Source: Paraburkholderia acidisoli
GTDB lineage: Bacteria > Pseudomonadota > Gammaproteobacteria > Burkholderiales > Burkholderiaceae
NCBI RefSeq assembly: GCF_009789675.1
Contig: NZ_CP046914.1
Location: 186,001-250,000, forward strand
DNA: 64,000 nt
Reading direction: 5' to 3'
The stretch's first letter is position 1. Each line of letters begins with the position of its first letter. The notes under the pieces are model-generated. The model saw only the letters and a program-made list of their open reading frames with translations, was not told where the DNA came from and ran no database searches. Position numbers and translations under genes: made by a program. Shown here piece by piece: positions 28,149 to 36,615 of this stretch.

Positions 28149-29066
28149 ATGACCACACCGCAAGAACTCAAGCAAATCGTTTCCGAAGGTCTGCTGTCGT
28201 TTCCCGTGACCGACTTCGACGCGCAAGGCAACTTCCGCGCCGACACCTACGCCGAACGGCTCGAATGGCTCGCGCCATATGGCGCGACGGCGCTGTTCGC
28301 GGCGGGCGGCACGGGCGAATTCTTCTCGCTCACGAAGAGCGAGTACACGCAGGTCATCAAGACCGCGACGGAAACCTGCAAGGGCAAGGTGCCGATTCTC
28401 GCGGGCGCGGGCGGCGCCACGCGCGTGGCCATCGAATACGCGCAGGAAGCCGAGCGCAATGGCGCGCAAGGCATCTTGCTGATGCCGCATTACCTCACGG
28501 AAGCCTCGCAGGACGGCATTGCCGCGCACGCCGAGCAGGTCTGCAAAGCCGTGCCGAACATGGGCGTGATCATCTACAACCGCGCCAATTCGAAGCTCAA
28601 CGCCGACGCGCTGGAACGCCTTGCCGACCGTTGCCCGAACCTCATCGGTTTCAAGGACGGCGTGGGCGAGATCGAAGCGATGGTGTCGATCCGCCGCCGT
28701 CTGGGCGATCGCTTCTCGTACCTCGGCGGCCTGCCCACGGCCGAAGTCTACGCGGAGGCCTACAAGGCGCTGGGCGTGCCGGTGTATTCGTCGGCGGTAT
28801 TCAACTTCATTCCGAAGACGGCGATGGAGTTCTACCGCGCGGTCGCCGCCGAAGACCACGCCACCACGGGCCGTCTGATCGACGAATTCTTCCTGCCGTA
28901 TCTGGCCATCCGCAATCGCCGCGCGGGCTACGCGGTCAGCATCGTGAAGGCGGGCGCGAAGCTCGTGGGCCGCGACGCCGGTCCGGTGCGCGCGCCGCTC
29001 ACCGACCTCACGGAAGACGAACTCGCGCAACTCGCCGTGCTGATCAAGAAGCTCGGCGCGCAATAA
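28149..29066 (+). CDS. kdgD: 5-dehydro-4-deoxyglucarate dehydratase
   Basis: 305 residues of the DHDPS/NAL superfamily. The Schiff-base lysine is in [13 protein letters not shown] and the catalytic Tyr in [23 protein letters not shown] is the GTGE variant of the carboxylate-binding motif. It dehydrates and decarboxylates the gudD product to 2,5-dioxopentanoate, which would go to 2-oxoglutarate. No semialdehyde dehydrogenase gene is in this operon, so that step must be encoded elsewhere. Confidence 0.95.
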   Translation: MTTPQELKQIVSEGLLSFPVTDFDAQGNFRADTYAERLEWLAPYGATALFAAGGTGEFFSLTKSEYTQVIKTATETCKGKVPILAGAGGATRVAIEYAQEAERNGAQGILLMPHYLTEASQDGIAAHAEQVCKAVPNMGVIIYNRANSKLNADALERLADRCPNLIGFKDGVGEIEAMVSIRRRLGDRFSYLGGLPTAEVYAEAYKALGVPVYSSAVFNFIPKTAMEFYRAVAAEDHATTGRLIDEFFLPYLAIRNRRAGYAVSIVKAGAKLVGRDAGPVRAPLTDLTEDELAQLAVLIKKLGAQ

Positions 29067-29112
29067 CGCGTATCGAGCGCGTATCGAACGCGCGTCCAGC
29101 GGCAAAAACGAA

Positions 29113-29140
29113 ACAGGGCCCGAAAGGGCCCTGTGCTTTT
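29113..29140 (+). terminator. Rho-independent terminator after kdgD
   Basis: ACAGGGCCC (29113-29121) and GGGCCCTGT (29126-29134) form a 9-bp perfect stem with a GAAA tetraloop, followed by GCTTTTGTT. It ends the glucarate operon 46 bases after kdgD. Confidence 0.85.
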
Positions 29141-29172
29141 GTTGCGCGCGAGACGAGTCGAAGCAAAAGACG

Positions 29173-29433
29173 TTACGACTTCTCCGCGCCGTCGCCGAAC
29201 AGATCGAGATTGGCGTCGGTGCGCGCCTTGCGGCCAGCGCCATTCGCCGCCTGCGTGGCGCGCGGGCCCTTGGCGCGGCGCGGCTTGCCGAACAGATCTT
29301 CGGGCGTGAAGCCGAATTCGGCGATCGCCGCGCGGGCGGACGCGAGCGCTTCTTGCGCGGCTTCGGCGCGCAGGGTTTCGATGCGCTCGTCGAGCGCGCG
29401 CTTCTGGGCGAGCAATTCGCGGTAAGTTGCCAT
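29173..29433 (-). CDS. H-NS-family protein with N-terminal oligomerisation region but no recognisable C-terminal DNA-binding motif
   Basis: 86 residues. The N-terminal coiled coil MATYRELLAQKRALDERIET and the following EALASARAAIAEFGFTPEDLFG match Burkholderia H-NS/BpH3-type proteins. The usual C-terminus (tyrosine, RDP and W-x-G-x-G-R-x-P) is absent; instead a basic tail (GKPRRAKGPRATQ, GRKARTD) ends in acidic FGDGAEKS. It may bind DNA weakly through the basic segment or act by joining other H-NS oligomers. The start at 29433 was chosen for its family N-terminus. It is convergent with the glucarate operon. Confidence 0.75.
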   Translation of the reverse strand: MATYRELLAQKRALDERIETLRAEAAQEALASARAAIAEFGFTPEDLFGKPRRAKGPRATQAANGAGRKARTDANLDLFGDGAEKS

Positions 29434-29561
29434 CGATGAATCGTGTCGAGTAAAACGAGTGGCCGATTTTACGCGTTGCGCACGCTTCGCGGGCAAGTCG
29501 CGAACCGGCGAGCGTGGCGAATGCCACACAGTCCACCGCACACGCTGGCGCTACGCCCGCG

Positions 29562-30266
29562 CTAGAGGTACACCGCGAGCAGCGCCACCACCACGCACGA
29601 GAAGCCGAACAGCAGCGCCGCGAGCCACAGCGAGGCGCGCGCGGGCGGGCGCACGGCGTCGGGCAAACGCTTCCTGCCGCTCAGCATCGGCCCGACCAGA
29701 TTCTGGCCCTTGACGATCGCGTACACGGCGATCGCGCACACATGCAGCACGACTGCCGCCAGCATCACGTCCCAGCCGATCGCGTGCACGGCGCCGATGA
29801 AGTTGGCGACGGCGGCGGGCACGATTTCGCTGAGCGGGCCTTCGTCGGCGATATCGTTGTTGTCGTAGAGGCCGCTCAAGGTCTCCACGAGCAGCAGGGC
29901 GACGAGCGCCAGGACCATCCAGCCGCCCGCGGCGTTGTGGCCCACCTGCACGTCGGGTTCGCGGCGCGGCAGCGTGCGCAGATGCGCGAACGCCTTGCGC
30001 GGCGAAGCGAGGAAGCGCGAGAAGCGCGCGGTTTCGCTGCCGAAGCAGCCCCATAGAATGCGGAAGATCACGAGCGCGAGCAGCGTTTCGCCCACGCGCA
30101 CATGCGTCTGCATCCAGTTCAGGCGTTGCGTGACGTAAGCCGCCGCGACGAGCACGACCGTCAGCCAGTGAAAGAGGCGCGTAGGCAAGTCCCAGACACG
30201 TACGCGGCGCGTCGGGGCCGATGACGCGCCCTGGTGAGAAGCGTGGTCCGACGAATAGCGATCCAT
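29562..30266 (-). CDS. Cytochrome b561-type membrane protein
   Basis: 234 residues with four to five hydrophobic helices. VWDLPTRLFHWLTVVLVAAAY carries the first heme-His, and histidines in VGHNAAGGW, FIGAVHAIGWDVMLAAVVLH and similar positions supply the others. This is the prokaryotic (Ni-hydrogenase/b561) cytochrome b pattern. It passes electrons across or within the inner membrane. No cytochrome c or dehydrogenase partner is adjacent. The start MDRYSSDH at 30266 was chosen over an upstream extension. Confidence 0.87.
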   Translation of the reverse strand: MDRYSSDHASHQGASSAPTRRVRVWDLPTRLFHWLTVVLVAAAYVTQRLNWMQTHVRVGETLLALVIFRILWGCFGSETARFSRFLASPRKAFAHLRTLPRREPDVQVGHNAAGGWMVLALVALLLVETLSGLYDNNDIADEGPLSEIVPAAVANFIGAVHAIGWDVMLAAVVLHVCAIAVYAIVKGQNLVGPMLSGRKRLPDAVRPPARASLWLAALLFGFSCVVVALLAVYL

Positions 30267-30435
30267 GATGGCGGAAGTGATGCGAGGTAGAAGGCGTTCG
30301 CCTTCATGATAGGTCACGTGCACGACCATTACGCGGCGCTACGTGGCGTTGCCGTGCGACTTCGGCGATACTTCCGCTTGCCTTTCAATCCACGTATTTT
30401 CCCTTCAGGCGTTTGCGCGCCCATTCAACCGGCAG

Positions 30436-31041
30436 ATGGAAAAGAACCGACTCGAAGCGTTCAGCGATGGCGTGCTCGCCATCATCATCACCATCATGGT
30501 GCTGGAACTCAAGGTGCCGCACGGCGAATCGCTCGCCGCGCTCGCGCCGCTGTGGCCAACGTACCTGAGCTACGTGCTGAGTTTCATCTACGTGGGAATT
30601 TACTGGAACAACCATCACCACATCATGTATGCGGCGCGCAGCGTCAACGGGTCGGTGTTGTGGGCCAACCTGCATTTGCTGTTCTGGCTCTCGCTGCTGC
30701 CGTTCACCACGGGCTGGATGGGCGAGAACCATTTCGGGCGCTGGCCAACCGTGCTGTATGGCGTGAATCTGCTGCTGTGCGCGGTGGCCTATGTGGTGCT
30801 GCAAATCGTGCTGGTGCGCTATCACGGTCACGAGAGCCCGCTCGCGCGCGCGTTGGGCCGCGACTTCAAGGGCAAGATTTCGCCGGTGCTGTATCTCACG
30901 GGGTGCGGGCTGGCGGCGCTCGATTATCCGCAGGTCGGCGCGATTTTCTACTTGATCGTCGCGCTGTTGTGGCTCGTGCCCGACCGGCGCATGGAGCGTC
31001 TCGCGCTCGCATCGCGCGAACACGAGAAGGGCGCGGAGTAA
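30436..31041 (+). CDS. TMEM175-family (DUF1211) potassium-channel-like protein
   Basis: 201 residues, six hydrophobic segments. RLEAFSDGVLAIIITIMVLE at residues about 5-24 is the RxxxFSDGxxAI signature of bacterial TMEM175 channels, which form potassium-permeable tetramers. WNNHHHIM in helix 3 is also typical. The ATG at 30436 places the signature at the N-terminus as in the family. Stands alone. Confidence 0.9.
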   Translation: MEKNRLEAFSDGVLAIIITIMVLELKVPHGESLAALAPLWPTYLSYVLSFIYVGIYWNNHHHIMYAARSVNGSVLWANLHLLFWLSLLPFTTGWMGENHFGRWPTVLYGVNLLLCAVAYVVLQIVLVRYHGHESPLARALGRDFKGKISPVLYLTGCGLAALDYPQVGAIFYLIVALLWLVPDRRMERLALASREHEKGAE

Positions 31042-31135
31042 GTTTTCGCGGAGTTCCACCAGCGCGAATCCGGCGCGAGTGAGTTGCGCGCCGGATGCAT
31101 CGTCAGTCAGTCCAACCGATCAGTCGATCAACCGG

Positions 31136-31693
31136 TCAGCCGCCCAGGTGCTTGCGCTTGGCGAGTTCCTGCGCCTTCGCGTAATCGGCCTGGATCAGGG
31201 GCAAGCCGTCCGTTGCCGCTTTCTTCAGGCCCGCGTCGCGGCCCGAGGCGATTTCCGCCTGAAACGCCGAGAGCGTCTTCTGCTGGCCCGCCAGCGCCAC
31301 CTGCTCGATATACGCCTTGTCGAAGTCGGCGCCGCGCAGATTCTTGATGCCGTCGAGCACGGCCGTGTCGGGGTCGTCGCGCGGCACGTCCACGCCGCGC
31401 GGGCTCGCGGCGCGCATCGCGTCGCCGAGCTTCGTGTAATCGGCAACGATCTTCTCGGCGAACGCCTTCACTTCGCGGTCGGTCGAGCGCGAGTCGGCAA
31501 TCCGCGCGGCATCGCGCTGCGTCGAGACCGTTTGCGTGCCGTCGGCAATAAACGTCTTGTCGGCGGCGTGCAGTTCCGGCGCGCCGGCGGCGGATGCGGC
31601 GGGCGCGGCCGTTTGCGCGTGGGCATCGAGCGTGACGGCAAAGAGGCTGGCGGCGGAAGCCGCGATGAGCGAGGCAAGCGAGAGGCGAGTCAT
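31136..31693 (-). CDS. DUF4142 periplasmic protein
   Basis: 185 residues. A signal peptide (MTRLSLASLIAASAASLFAV, cleavage near AHA|QTAA) is followed by a ferritin-like helical DUF4142 domain with SRSTDREVKAFAEKIVADYT and IEQVALAGQQKTLSAFQAE. An AGGAG lies 5 bases before the ATG at 31693; a GTG two codons upstream is possible. DUF4142 proteins are periplasmic and often stress-linked; the precise role is unknown. Confidence 0.85.
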   Translation of the reverse strand: MTRLSLASLIAASAASLFAVTLDAHAQTAAPAASAAGAPELHAADKTFIADGTQTVSTQRDAARIADSRSTDREVKAFAEKIVADYTKLGDAMRAASPRGVDVPRDDPDTAVLDGIKNLRGADFDKAYIEQVALAGQQKTLSAFQAEIASGRDAGLKKAATDGLPLIQADYAKAQELAKRKHLGG

Positions 31694-32089
31694 GAGCACT
31701 CCTGTTTCGTCGGATTTTCGTCGACGTTTCGTTGATTGAGATCGATATCGATTTCGTATCGATCGACCGTCGCGCGAGCCGCGGTGATTTGCAGCGAGAC
31801 GTCCTGCGAGATGTCCCGCGAAACGGTCTGACGAATTCTAGGAATGCGCTTGCGCTTCAGGTGAAACGAAGAATTCGCTTATGTAACGAGTGGTAAGGTC
31901 AAAATAGAAAAGAAAATCAAAAGAAAATCGACCGCGCATAAAAAAACTCACTCCTCTTCACGCATACCCTGTTTTTCAAACGCACTCGCCGGGCGCAGAA
32001 TGTCTCTCGACGCGCATCCGCGTTTTCGATGCGAACGTCCCACGATCTGGGCTTTTCGCCCGGTTGCAGGCCAACGAGGAGGAGACAGG
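31694..32089. other. Divergent intergenic region, DUF4142 / MFS gene
   Basis: 396 bases without a gene. It has an unusually AT-rich block at about 31895-31985, which is the likely promoter zone. AAAAGAAAATC occurs twice in direct tandem (31908-31918 and 31919-31929). Near 31740-31775 is a cluster of ATCGAT-like words. No terminator was recognised. Confidence 0.6.
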
Positions 32090-33406
32090 ATGGACGACAA
32101 ACTGGTTGCCGATACAACGTCGGGCGCAAGCGCGAATGCGGCAATAACGGCTCACGCGAGTTTCCGCTGGCGCGTGTTGTTCTGGCTGATGATCGGCGGC
32201 GTCATCAATTATCTCGACCGTGCGAATCTCGCCATCGCCGCGCCCGGCATGATTCACGATCTCGGTCTCACGCGCACGCAGATCGGTTTGCTCGGCACCG
32301 TGTTTTCGTGGACCTATGCGGTGATGCAATTGCCGGCGGGCTGGATCATCGACCGCTTCGGCGCAAAGCGCGCTTATGCCATCGGCATGATCTGGTGGAG
32401 CGTGGCCACGTGGCTCACGGGCGTGGTCGGCTCGATCTCGGGTCTCATCGTCATGCGCGTGCTGCTCGCCGTGGGCGAAGCGCCGTGCTGGCCCACCTCC
32501 GCGAAGATCACCGCCGCATGGTTCCCGGCCAAGGAACGCGGCTTCGCCACCGGCATCTGGGACTCGTCCTCGAAGTGGGGGCCCGCGCTCGCGCCCGCCG
32601 TGCTCGTCGCGTTGATGATCGCGTTCGGCTGGCGCTCGCTGTTTCACGTGACGGGCGCGATCGGCATCGTATTCGCCGTGCTGTTCCTGTTCTTCTATCG
32701 CAATCCCGCGCAAAGCAAGCGGCTCTCGCGCGAGGAATTCGCCTATATCGAAGCGGGCGGCGGCGGCCATGAACGCTCGCTCACGAGCGCGCCCATCCGC
32801 TGGCGCGCGCTGTTCGCCTCGCGGAGCGTATGGGGCATGATTCTCGGCTACTTCTGCGCGATCTGGCTCTGGAATCTCTTTCTCGTGTTCCTGCCGCTGT
32901 ATCTGCTCGACCGCTTTCATATCTCGTTCGCGCAACTCGGCATCTACGCGAGCATTCCGTGGTTCGGCGGCGCGGCGGGCGAGATCGTCGCGGGCTGGGT
33001 GGCGAAGAAGCTCGTCGATCGCGGCGTGGCCTCGCCGATGGTCGCCAAGCGGCTCATCATCGTCGTGTGTTCGCTGTGCGCGGCGGCTTGCGCGCTCGCG
33101 CTGCCGTTCGTGAGTTCGATCATCACGACGGTCGTGCTCATGACGTTCGGCCTCGCGTTCATCTCCGCGACCATCGGCAATGCGTGGGCGCTCGCGGGCG
33201 ACATCGCGCCTTCCTCGATGATCGCTTCGGTGAGCGCGATCCAGAATTTCGGCGGCTATTTCGGCGGCGCGTTCTCGCCGGTCGCGGCGGGTTTCATCGT
33301 CGATCGCACGGGTTCGTATTCGCTCGCCTTCGTGATCGGCGGCGTGATCGCTGGTTGCGCCGCGCTGTTCTACTGGTTCATGGCGCGCCGCACGGTCGCG
33401 CAATAA
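32090..33406 (+). CDS. MFS transporter, anion:cation symporter family
   Basis: 438 residues, 12 membrane segments. GGVINYLDRANLAIAAPGM, followed by GWIIDRFGAKRAYAIGMIWW and ARAWFPAKERGFATG-like loops, fits the ACS (glucarate/hexuronate-type) family. The start at 32090 was chosen because GAGGAGG lies 8-13 bases upstream; the frame extends 30 codons further up without a better start. No enzyme gene is adjacent, so the substrate is unknown. Confidence 0.9.
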   Translation: MDDKLVADTTSGASANAAITAHASFRWRVLFWLMIGGVINYLDRANLAIAAPGMIHDLGLTRTQIGLLGTVFSWTYAVMQLPAGWIIDRFGAKRAYAIGMIWWSVATWLTGVVGSISGLIVMRVLLAVGEAPCWPTSAKITAAWFPAKERGFATGIWDSSSKWGPALAPAVLVALMIAFGWRSLFHVTGAIGIVFAVLFLFFYRNPAQSKRLSREEFAYIEAGGGGHERSLTSAPIRWRALFASRSVWGMILGYFCAIWLWNLFLVFLPLYLLDRFHISFAQLGIYASIPWFGGAAGEIVAGWVAKKLVDRGVASPMVAKRLIIVVCSLCAAACALALPFVSSIITTVVLMTFGLAFISATIGNAWALAGDIAPSSMIASVSAIQNFGGYFGGAFSPVAAGFIVDRTGSYSLAFVIGGVIAGCAALFYWFMARRTVAQ

Positions 33407-33617
33407 CGGCCATCGCGGCGATACGGCCGGTCGCGCCACGCCGCCTCTCCGCGTTCCATCCCGGGCCCGCCGCGCGGCAGCGCCGCGGGCCGCTTCCTCG
33501 CGCGACATCACGCGCATCGAGTTCGTAATCGCGCCCCGTTTTTATCGCGATATCCGGTAATACCCTAAGCCTATTTCCCGGTTGCGACGACTCTGGTATA
33601 ACTGCGCTCCCAAGCTG

Positions 33618-33626
33618 ATTACGTTT
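33618..33626 (+). promoter_or_regulatory. ATTACGTTT motif upstream of rbsK (shared with rbsR)
   Basis: ATTACGTTT occurs here, 61 bases before rbsK, and again at 38782-38790 just before the LacI-type regulator. Both sit in promoter positions and have an ACGTTT core as in LacI-family operators. A shared operator is inferred. Confidence 0.35.
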
Positions 33627-33686
33627 TAGCACGGGGAAAAACGACATCGCCGCAACGAAGTCGAAATCCGGGCGAAAGGGAGTGTC

Positions 33687-34595
33687 ATGGCGCGCGTGGT
33701 AGTGGTGGGCAGCATCAACATGGATATGGTCGTCGCGACCGAAACGTTTCCGCGTCTGGGCGAAACGTTGTTCGGCACGCGCTTTTCGACGCATCCGGGC
33801 GGCAAGGGCGCCAACCAGGCCGTCGCGGCGGCGCGTCTCGGCGCGCAGGTCACGATGATCGGCTGCGTGGGCGACGACGCGTTCGGCGCCGAACTCAAGG
33901 CCACGCTCGCGCGCGAAGGCGTGGACACGCGCCACGTCAAGACGGGCGCCGCCGCCACGGGCATTGCCTCGATCACGCTCTCGGGCGGCGACAACGCCAT
34001 CATCATCGTGCCGGGCGCGAACCACGAACTCTCGCCCGCCGACCTCGACCGCGCGAGCGACGTCTTCGCGCAAGCCGACGTGATCCTCGCGCAACTCGAA
34101 ACGCCCATCGACACCGTGCTGCACGCCGCGCGCCTCGCGCGCGAGCACGGCAAGCCGTTCTTTCTGAATCCCGCGCCCGCCGTGCCGCTGAGCGACGAAC
34201 TGCTCGCGCTCACCACGTTGCTCACGCCCAACGAACACGAACTCGCCACGGCGCTGCAAACGCCCGAGGCCGCGTGGGCGGACACGCTCGCGCGCCTGCC
34301 GGGCCGCATCGCCATGACGCACGGCAAGGAAGGCGCGTACTTCACGGAGCGCGCGGAAGCCGGCGGCGCGCTCGTGCATCAGCCGGGCTTTCGCGTGAAT
34401 GCCGTCGACTCGACCGGCGCGGGCGACACCTTCAACGGCGCGCTCGCGGCGTTCTGGCATCTCGGCATGCGCGAAGCCGTGCGCCGCGCGAACGCGGCGG
34501 GCGCGCTCTCCGTCACGCGCGCGGGCGCGCAGGGCGGCATGCCCACGCTCGCCGAACTCGAAGCGTTCCTGAACCAGCAAGACCACCCGGCATGA
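33687..34595 (+). CDS. rbsK: Ribokinase
   Basis: 302 residues of the PfkB sugar-kinase family. VVGSINMDMVVATETFPRLG and GGKGANQAVAAARLGA are the ribose-binding N-terminal motifs; DSTGAGDTFNGALAAF near residue 240 carries the catalytic Asp and anion hole. It phosphorylates D-ribose to ribose 5-phosphate. An AAGGGAG ribosome site precedes the ATG. Its stop overlaps rbsD (ATGA). First gene of the rbsK-D-A-C-B operon. Confidence 0.96.
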   Translation: MARVVVVGSINMDMVVATETFPRLGETLFGTRFSTHPGGKGANQAVAAARLGAQVTMIGCVGDDAFGAELKATLAREGVDTRHVKTGAAATGIASITLSGGDNAIIIVPGANHELSPADLDRASDVFAQADVILAQLETPIDTVLHAARLAREHGKPFFLNPAPAVPLSDELLALTTLLTPNEHELATALQTPEAAWADTLARLPGRIAMTHGKEGAYFTERAEAGGALVHQPGFRVNAVDSTGAGDTFNGALAAFWHLGMREAVRRANAAGALSVTRAGAQGGMPTLAELEAFLNQQDHPA

Positions 34596-34990
34596 AGAAA
34601 CACGGACACCTGAATCGCGACATCGCGCGCGTGCTGGCCAACATGGGCCATACCGACAGCATCGTGATCGCCGATTGCGGCCTGCCGATTCCCGAGGGCG
34701 TCGAATGCATCGACGTCTCGCTCACGCTGGGCGTGCCCGGCTTTTTCGACGTGCTCGACAGCGTGCTCGCCGACTTCAAGGCCGAACGCGCCGTGTTCGC
34801 GAGCGAAGCGCAAACGCATAACGCGGCCGTGGTCGCGCGCGCACGCGCACTCGCCGCCGCGGAAGTCGCGGTGGAAGAAGTGCCGCACGAAACATTCAAG
34901 CGCCGCTGCCGCGAGGCGAAAGCGGTGATCCGCACCGGCGAATGCAGCCCGTACGCGAATGTGATCCTGCATTCGGGCGTGATCTTCTGA
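34592..34990 (+). CDS. rbsD: D-ribose pyranase
   Basis: 132 residues. MKKHGHLNRDIARVLANMGH with the catalytic His in MGHTDSIVIADCGLPIP and the C-terminal ECSPYANVILHSGV are characteristic. It interconverts pyranose and furanose forms of ribose so that the kinase receives its substrate. Overlaps rbsK by 4 bases and is followed after 8 bases by rbsA. Confidence 0.97.
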   Translation: MKKHGHLNRDIARVLANMGHTDSIVIADCGLPIPEGVECIDVSLTLGVPGFFDVLDSVLADFKAERAVFASEAQTHNAAVVARARALAAAEVAVEEVPHETFKRRCREAKAVIRTGECSPYANVILHSGVIF

Positions 34991-34998
34991 CGAGGCCC

Positions 34999-36510
34999 AT
35001 GATGCAAGTGATGATGCGAGGCATCGGCAAGGCGTTCGGGCCCGTGCGCGTGCTCGAAGGCGTCGATTTCCATATCGAGGCGGGCGAGATTCACGCGCTG
35101 ATGGGTGAGAACGGCGCGGGCAAGTCGACGCTCATGAAGATCCTGAGCGGCGTGTACGAAGCCGACGCGGGCGAGGTGCTGATCGACGGCAAGGCCGTGC
35201 AGATTCGCGGCACCGTGGACGCCGAACGCGCGGGCATCGCCATCATTCACCAGGAGCTGAATCTCATCCCGCAACTCACGGTGATGGAGAATCTGTTCCT
35301 CGGCCGCGAGCCGCGCCGCTTCGGTTTCGTCGATACGGCGGCGATGCGCGCGCAGGCGCGCAAGTGGCTCGACATGGTGGGCGCCGAGCGCATCGATCCG
35401 CAGACCGAAGCCGGTCTGCTCTCCATCGGCCAGCAACAGCTCGTGGAAATCGCCAAGGCGCTCTCGCTCGACGCGCGCGTGCTCGTGATGGACGAACCCA
35501 CGGCCGCGCTCACCAACCGCGAAATCGAAACGCTCTTCGAGATCATGCTCGCGCTCAAGGCGCGCGGCGTGGCCATCGTCTACGTCTCGCATCGCATGGA
35601 AGAAATCTTCCGCATCTGCGACAAGATCAGCGTGCTGCGCGACGGCCATTTCGTGGGCGAGCGCGCCATCAAGGACACCGGCTTCGACGAAATCGTGCGG
35701 CTCATGGTCGGCCGCGAGCTGGGCGAGCGCTTTCCGAAGCGCCGTCATACGCCGGGCGAAGTGCGCATGCAGGTGTCGAATCTCGCCGACGACGGCAACG
35801 TGGCGGGCATCAGCTTCGACGTGCGGGCGGGCGAAGTGCTCGGCATCGCGGGCCTGATGGGCGCGGGCCGCAGCGAAATCCTGCGCACGCTGTTCGGCGC
35901 GAATCGCAAAACGGCGGGCACCGTCACGCTCGACGGCAAGCCGCTCGCCGTGCGCGACGCGGCGAGCGCGATCGGCGCGGGTATCGGCTTTGTGACCGAA
36001 GACCGCAAGCGGCAAGGGCTCGTGCTCGGCATGTCGGTGCGCGAGAACGCAACGCTCGTGCATCTCGACCGCTACGCGAAGCTCGGCTTCGTGAGCGAGA
36101 AGGCCGAGCGCATTGCCGTCGACAACCTCATCAAGCAGCTGCGCGTGCGCACGCGCGACGCCGAACTCGACGTCAAGTCGCTTTCGGGCGGCAACCAGCA
36201 AAAGGTGGTGTTCGCGAAGTGGCTCGCGAAGCCGCCCAAGGTGCTGCTGCTCGACGAACCCACGCGCGGCGTGGACGTGGGCGGCAAGGCCGAGATCTAC
36301 ACGATCATCAACCAGCTCGCGGAGCAGGGCGTGGCGATCGTGATGGTGTCGTCCGAACTGCCCGAGGTGCTGGCCATGAGCGACCGCATTCTCGTGATGC
36401 ATCAAGGCCGCCAGGCCGGCATTTTCGCGGCGGCCACGGCCACCCAGGAACAGATCATGACGGCCGCGGCGGGCGGCCAGGCCGCGCCGGAATCCACGGC
36501 GGCGGCATAA
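34999..36510 (+). CDS. rbsA: Ribose ABC transporter, ATP-binding protein
   Basis: 503 residues, two ABC domains. The first has Walker A GENGAGKST (about residue 36), LSIGQQQLVEIAKAL and VLVMDEPTAAL. The second has a degenerate Walker A (GLMGAGRSE), an intact signature LSGGNQQKVVFAKWL and VLLLDEPTRGVDVG. This split of functions is normal in sugar importers of the CUT2 type. The tail after residue 480 is Ala-rich. ATG at 34999 or the next ATG at 35002 are equally possible. Confidence 0.96.
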   Translation: MMQVMMRGIGKAFGPVRVLEGVDFHIEAGEIHALMGENGAGKSTLMKILSGVYEADAGEVLIDGKAVQIRGTVDAERAGIAIIHQELNLIPQLTVMENLFLGREPRRFGFVDTAAMRAQARKWLDMVGAERIDPQTEAGLLSIGQQQLVEIAKALSLDARVLVMDEPTAALTNREIETLFEIMLALKARGVAIVYVSHRMEEIFRICDKISVLRDGHFVGERAIKDTGFDEIVRLMVGRELGERFPKRRHTPGEVRMQVSNLADDGNVAGISFDVRAGEVLGIAGLMGAGRSEILRTLFGANRKTAGTVTLDGKPLAVRDAASAIGAGIGFVTEDRKRQGLVLGMSVRENATLVHLDRYAKLGFVSEKAERIAVDNLIKQLRVRTRDAELDVKSLSGGNQQKVVFAKWLAKPPKVLLLDEPTRGVDVGGKAEIYTIINQLAEQGVAIVMVSSELPEVLAMSDRILVMHQGRQAGIFAAATATQEQIMTAAAGGQAAPESTAAA

Positions 36511-36567
36511 GCAACATACGCGACATACGCGACATACGCGGCATAAGCGACGCAAGCGACCTGAGCG
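36511..36567 (+). repeat. Tandem 9-bp repeat between rbsA and rbsC
   Basis: ACATACGCG occurs three times in direct succession at 36514-36540, followed by three diverged 9-bp units (GCATAAGCG, ACGCAAGCG, ACCTGAGCG). The last codons of rbsA (GCGGCATAA) fit the same period. It lies in the 105-bp gap before rbsC and may arise by slippage. Confidence 0.7.
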
Positions 36568-36615
36568 GCGTCGGCCGCGCAACACGAAAGACCCAGCACA
36601 TCAGCGAGACATCAT

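Noticed and set aside
33440..33495. GC-rich imperfect hairpin after the MFS gene at 32090
   Set aside because: The stem is imperfect and no T tract follows, so it was not called a terminator.
36511..36567. CRISPR-like repeats
   Set aside because: Units are 9 bp without spacers; this is a simple tandem repeat.
34513..36585. 690-residue minus-strand open frame opposite rbsD-rbsA
   Set aside because: Antisense to highly conserved ABC motifs; no ribosome site and no family match visible.
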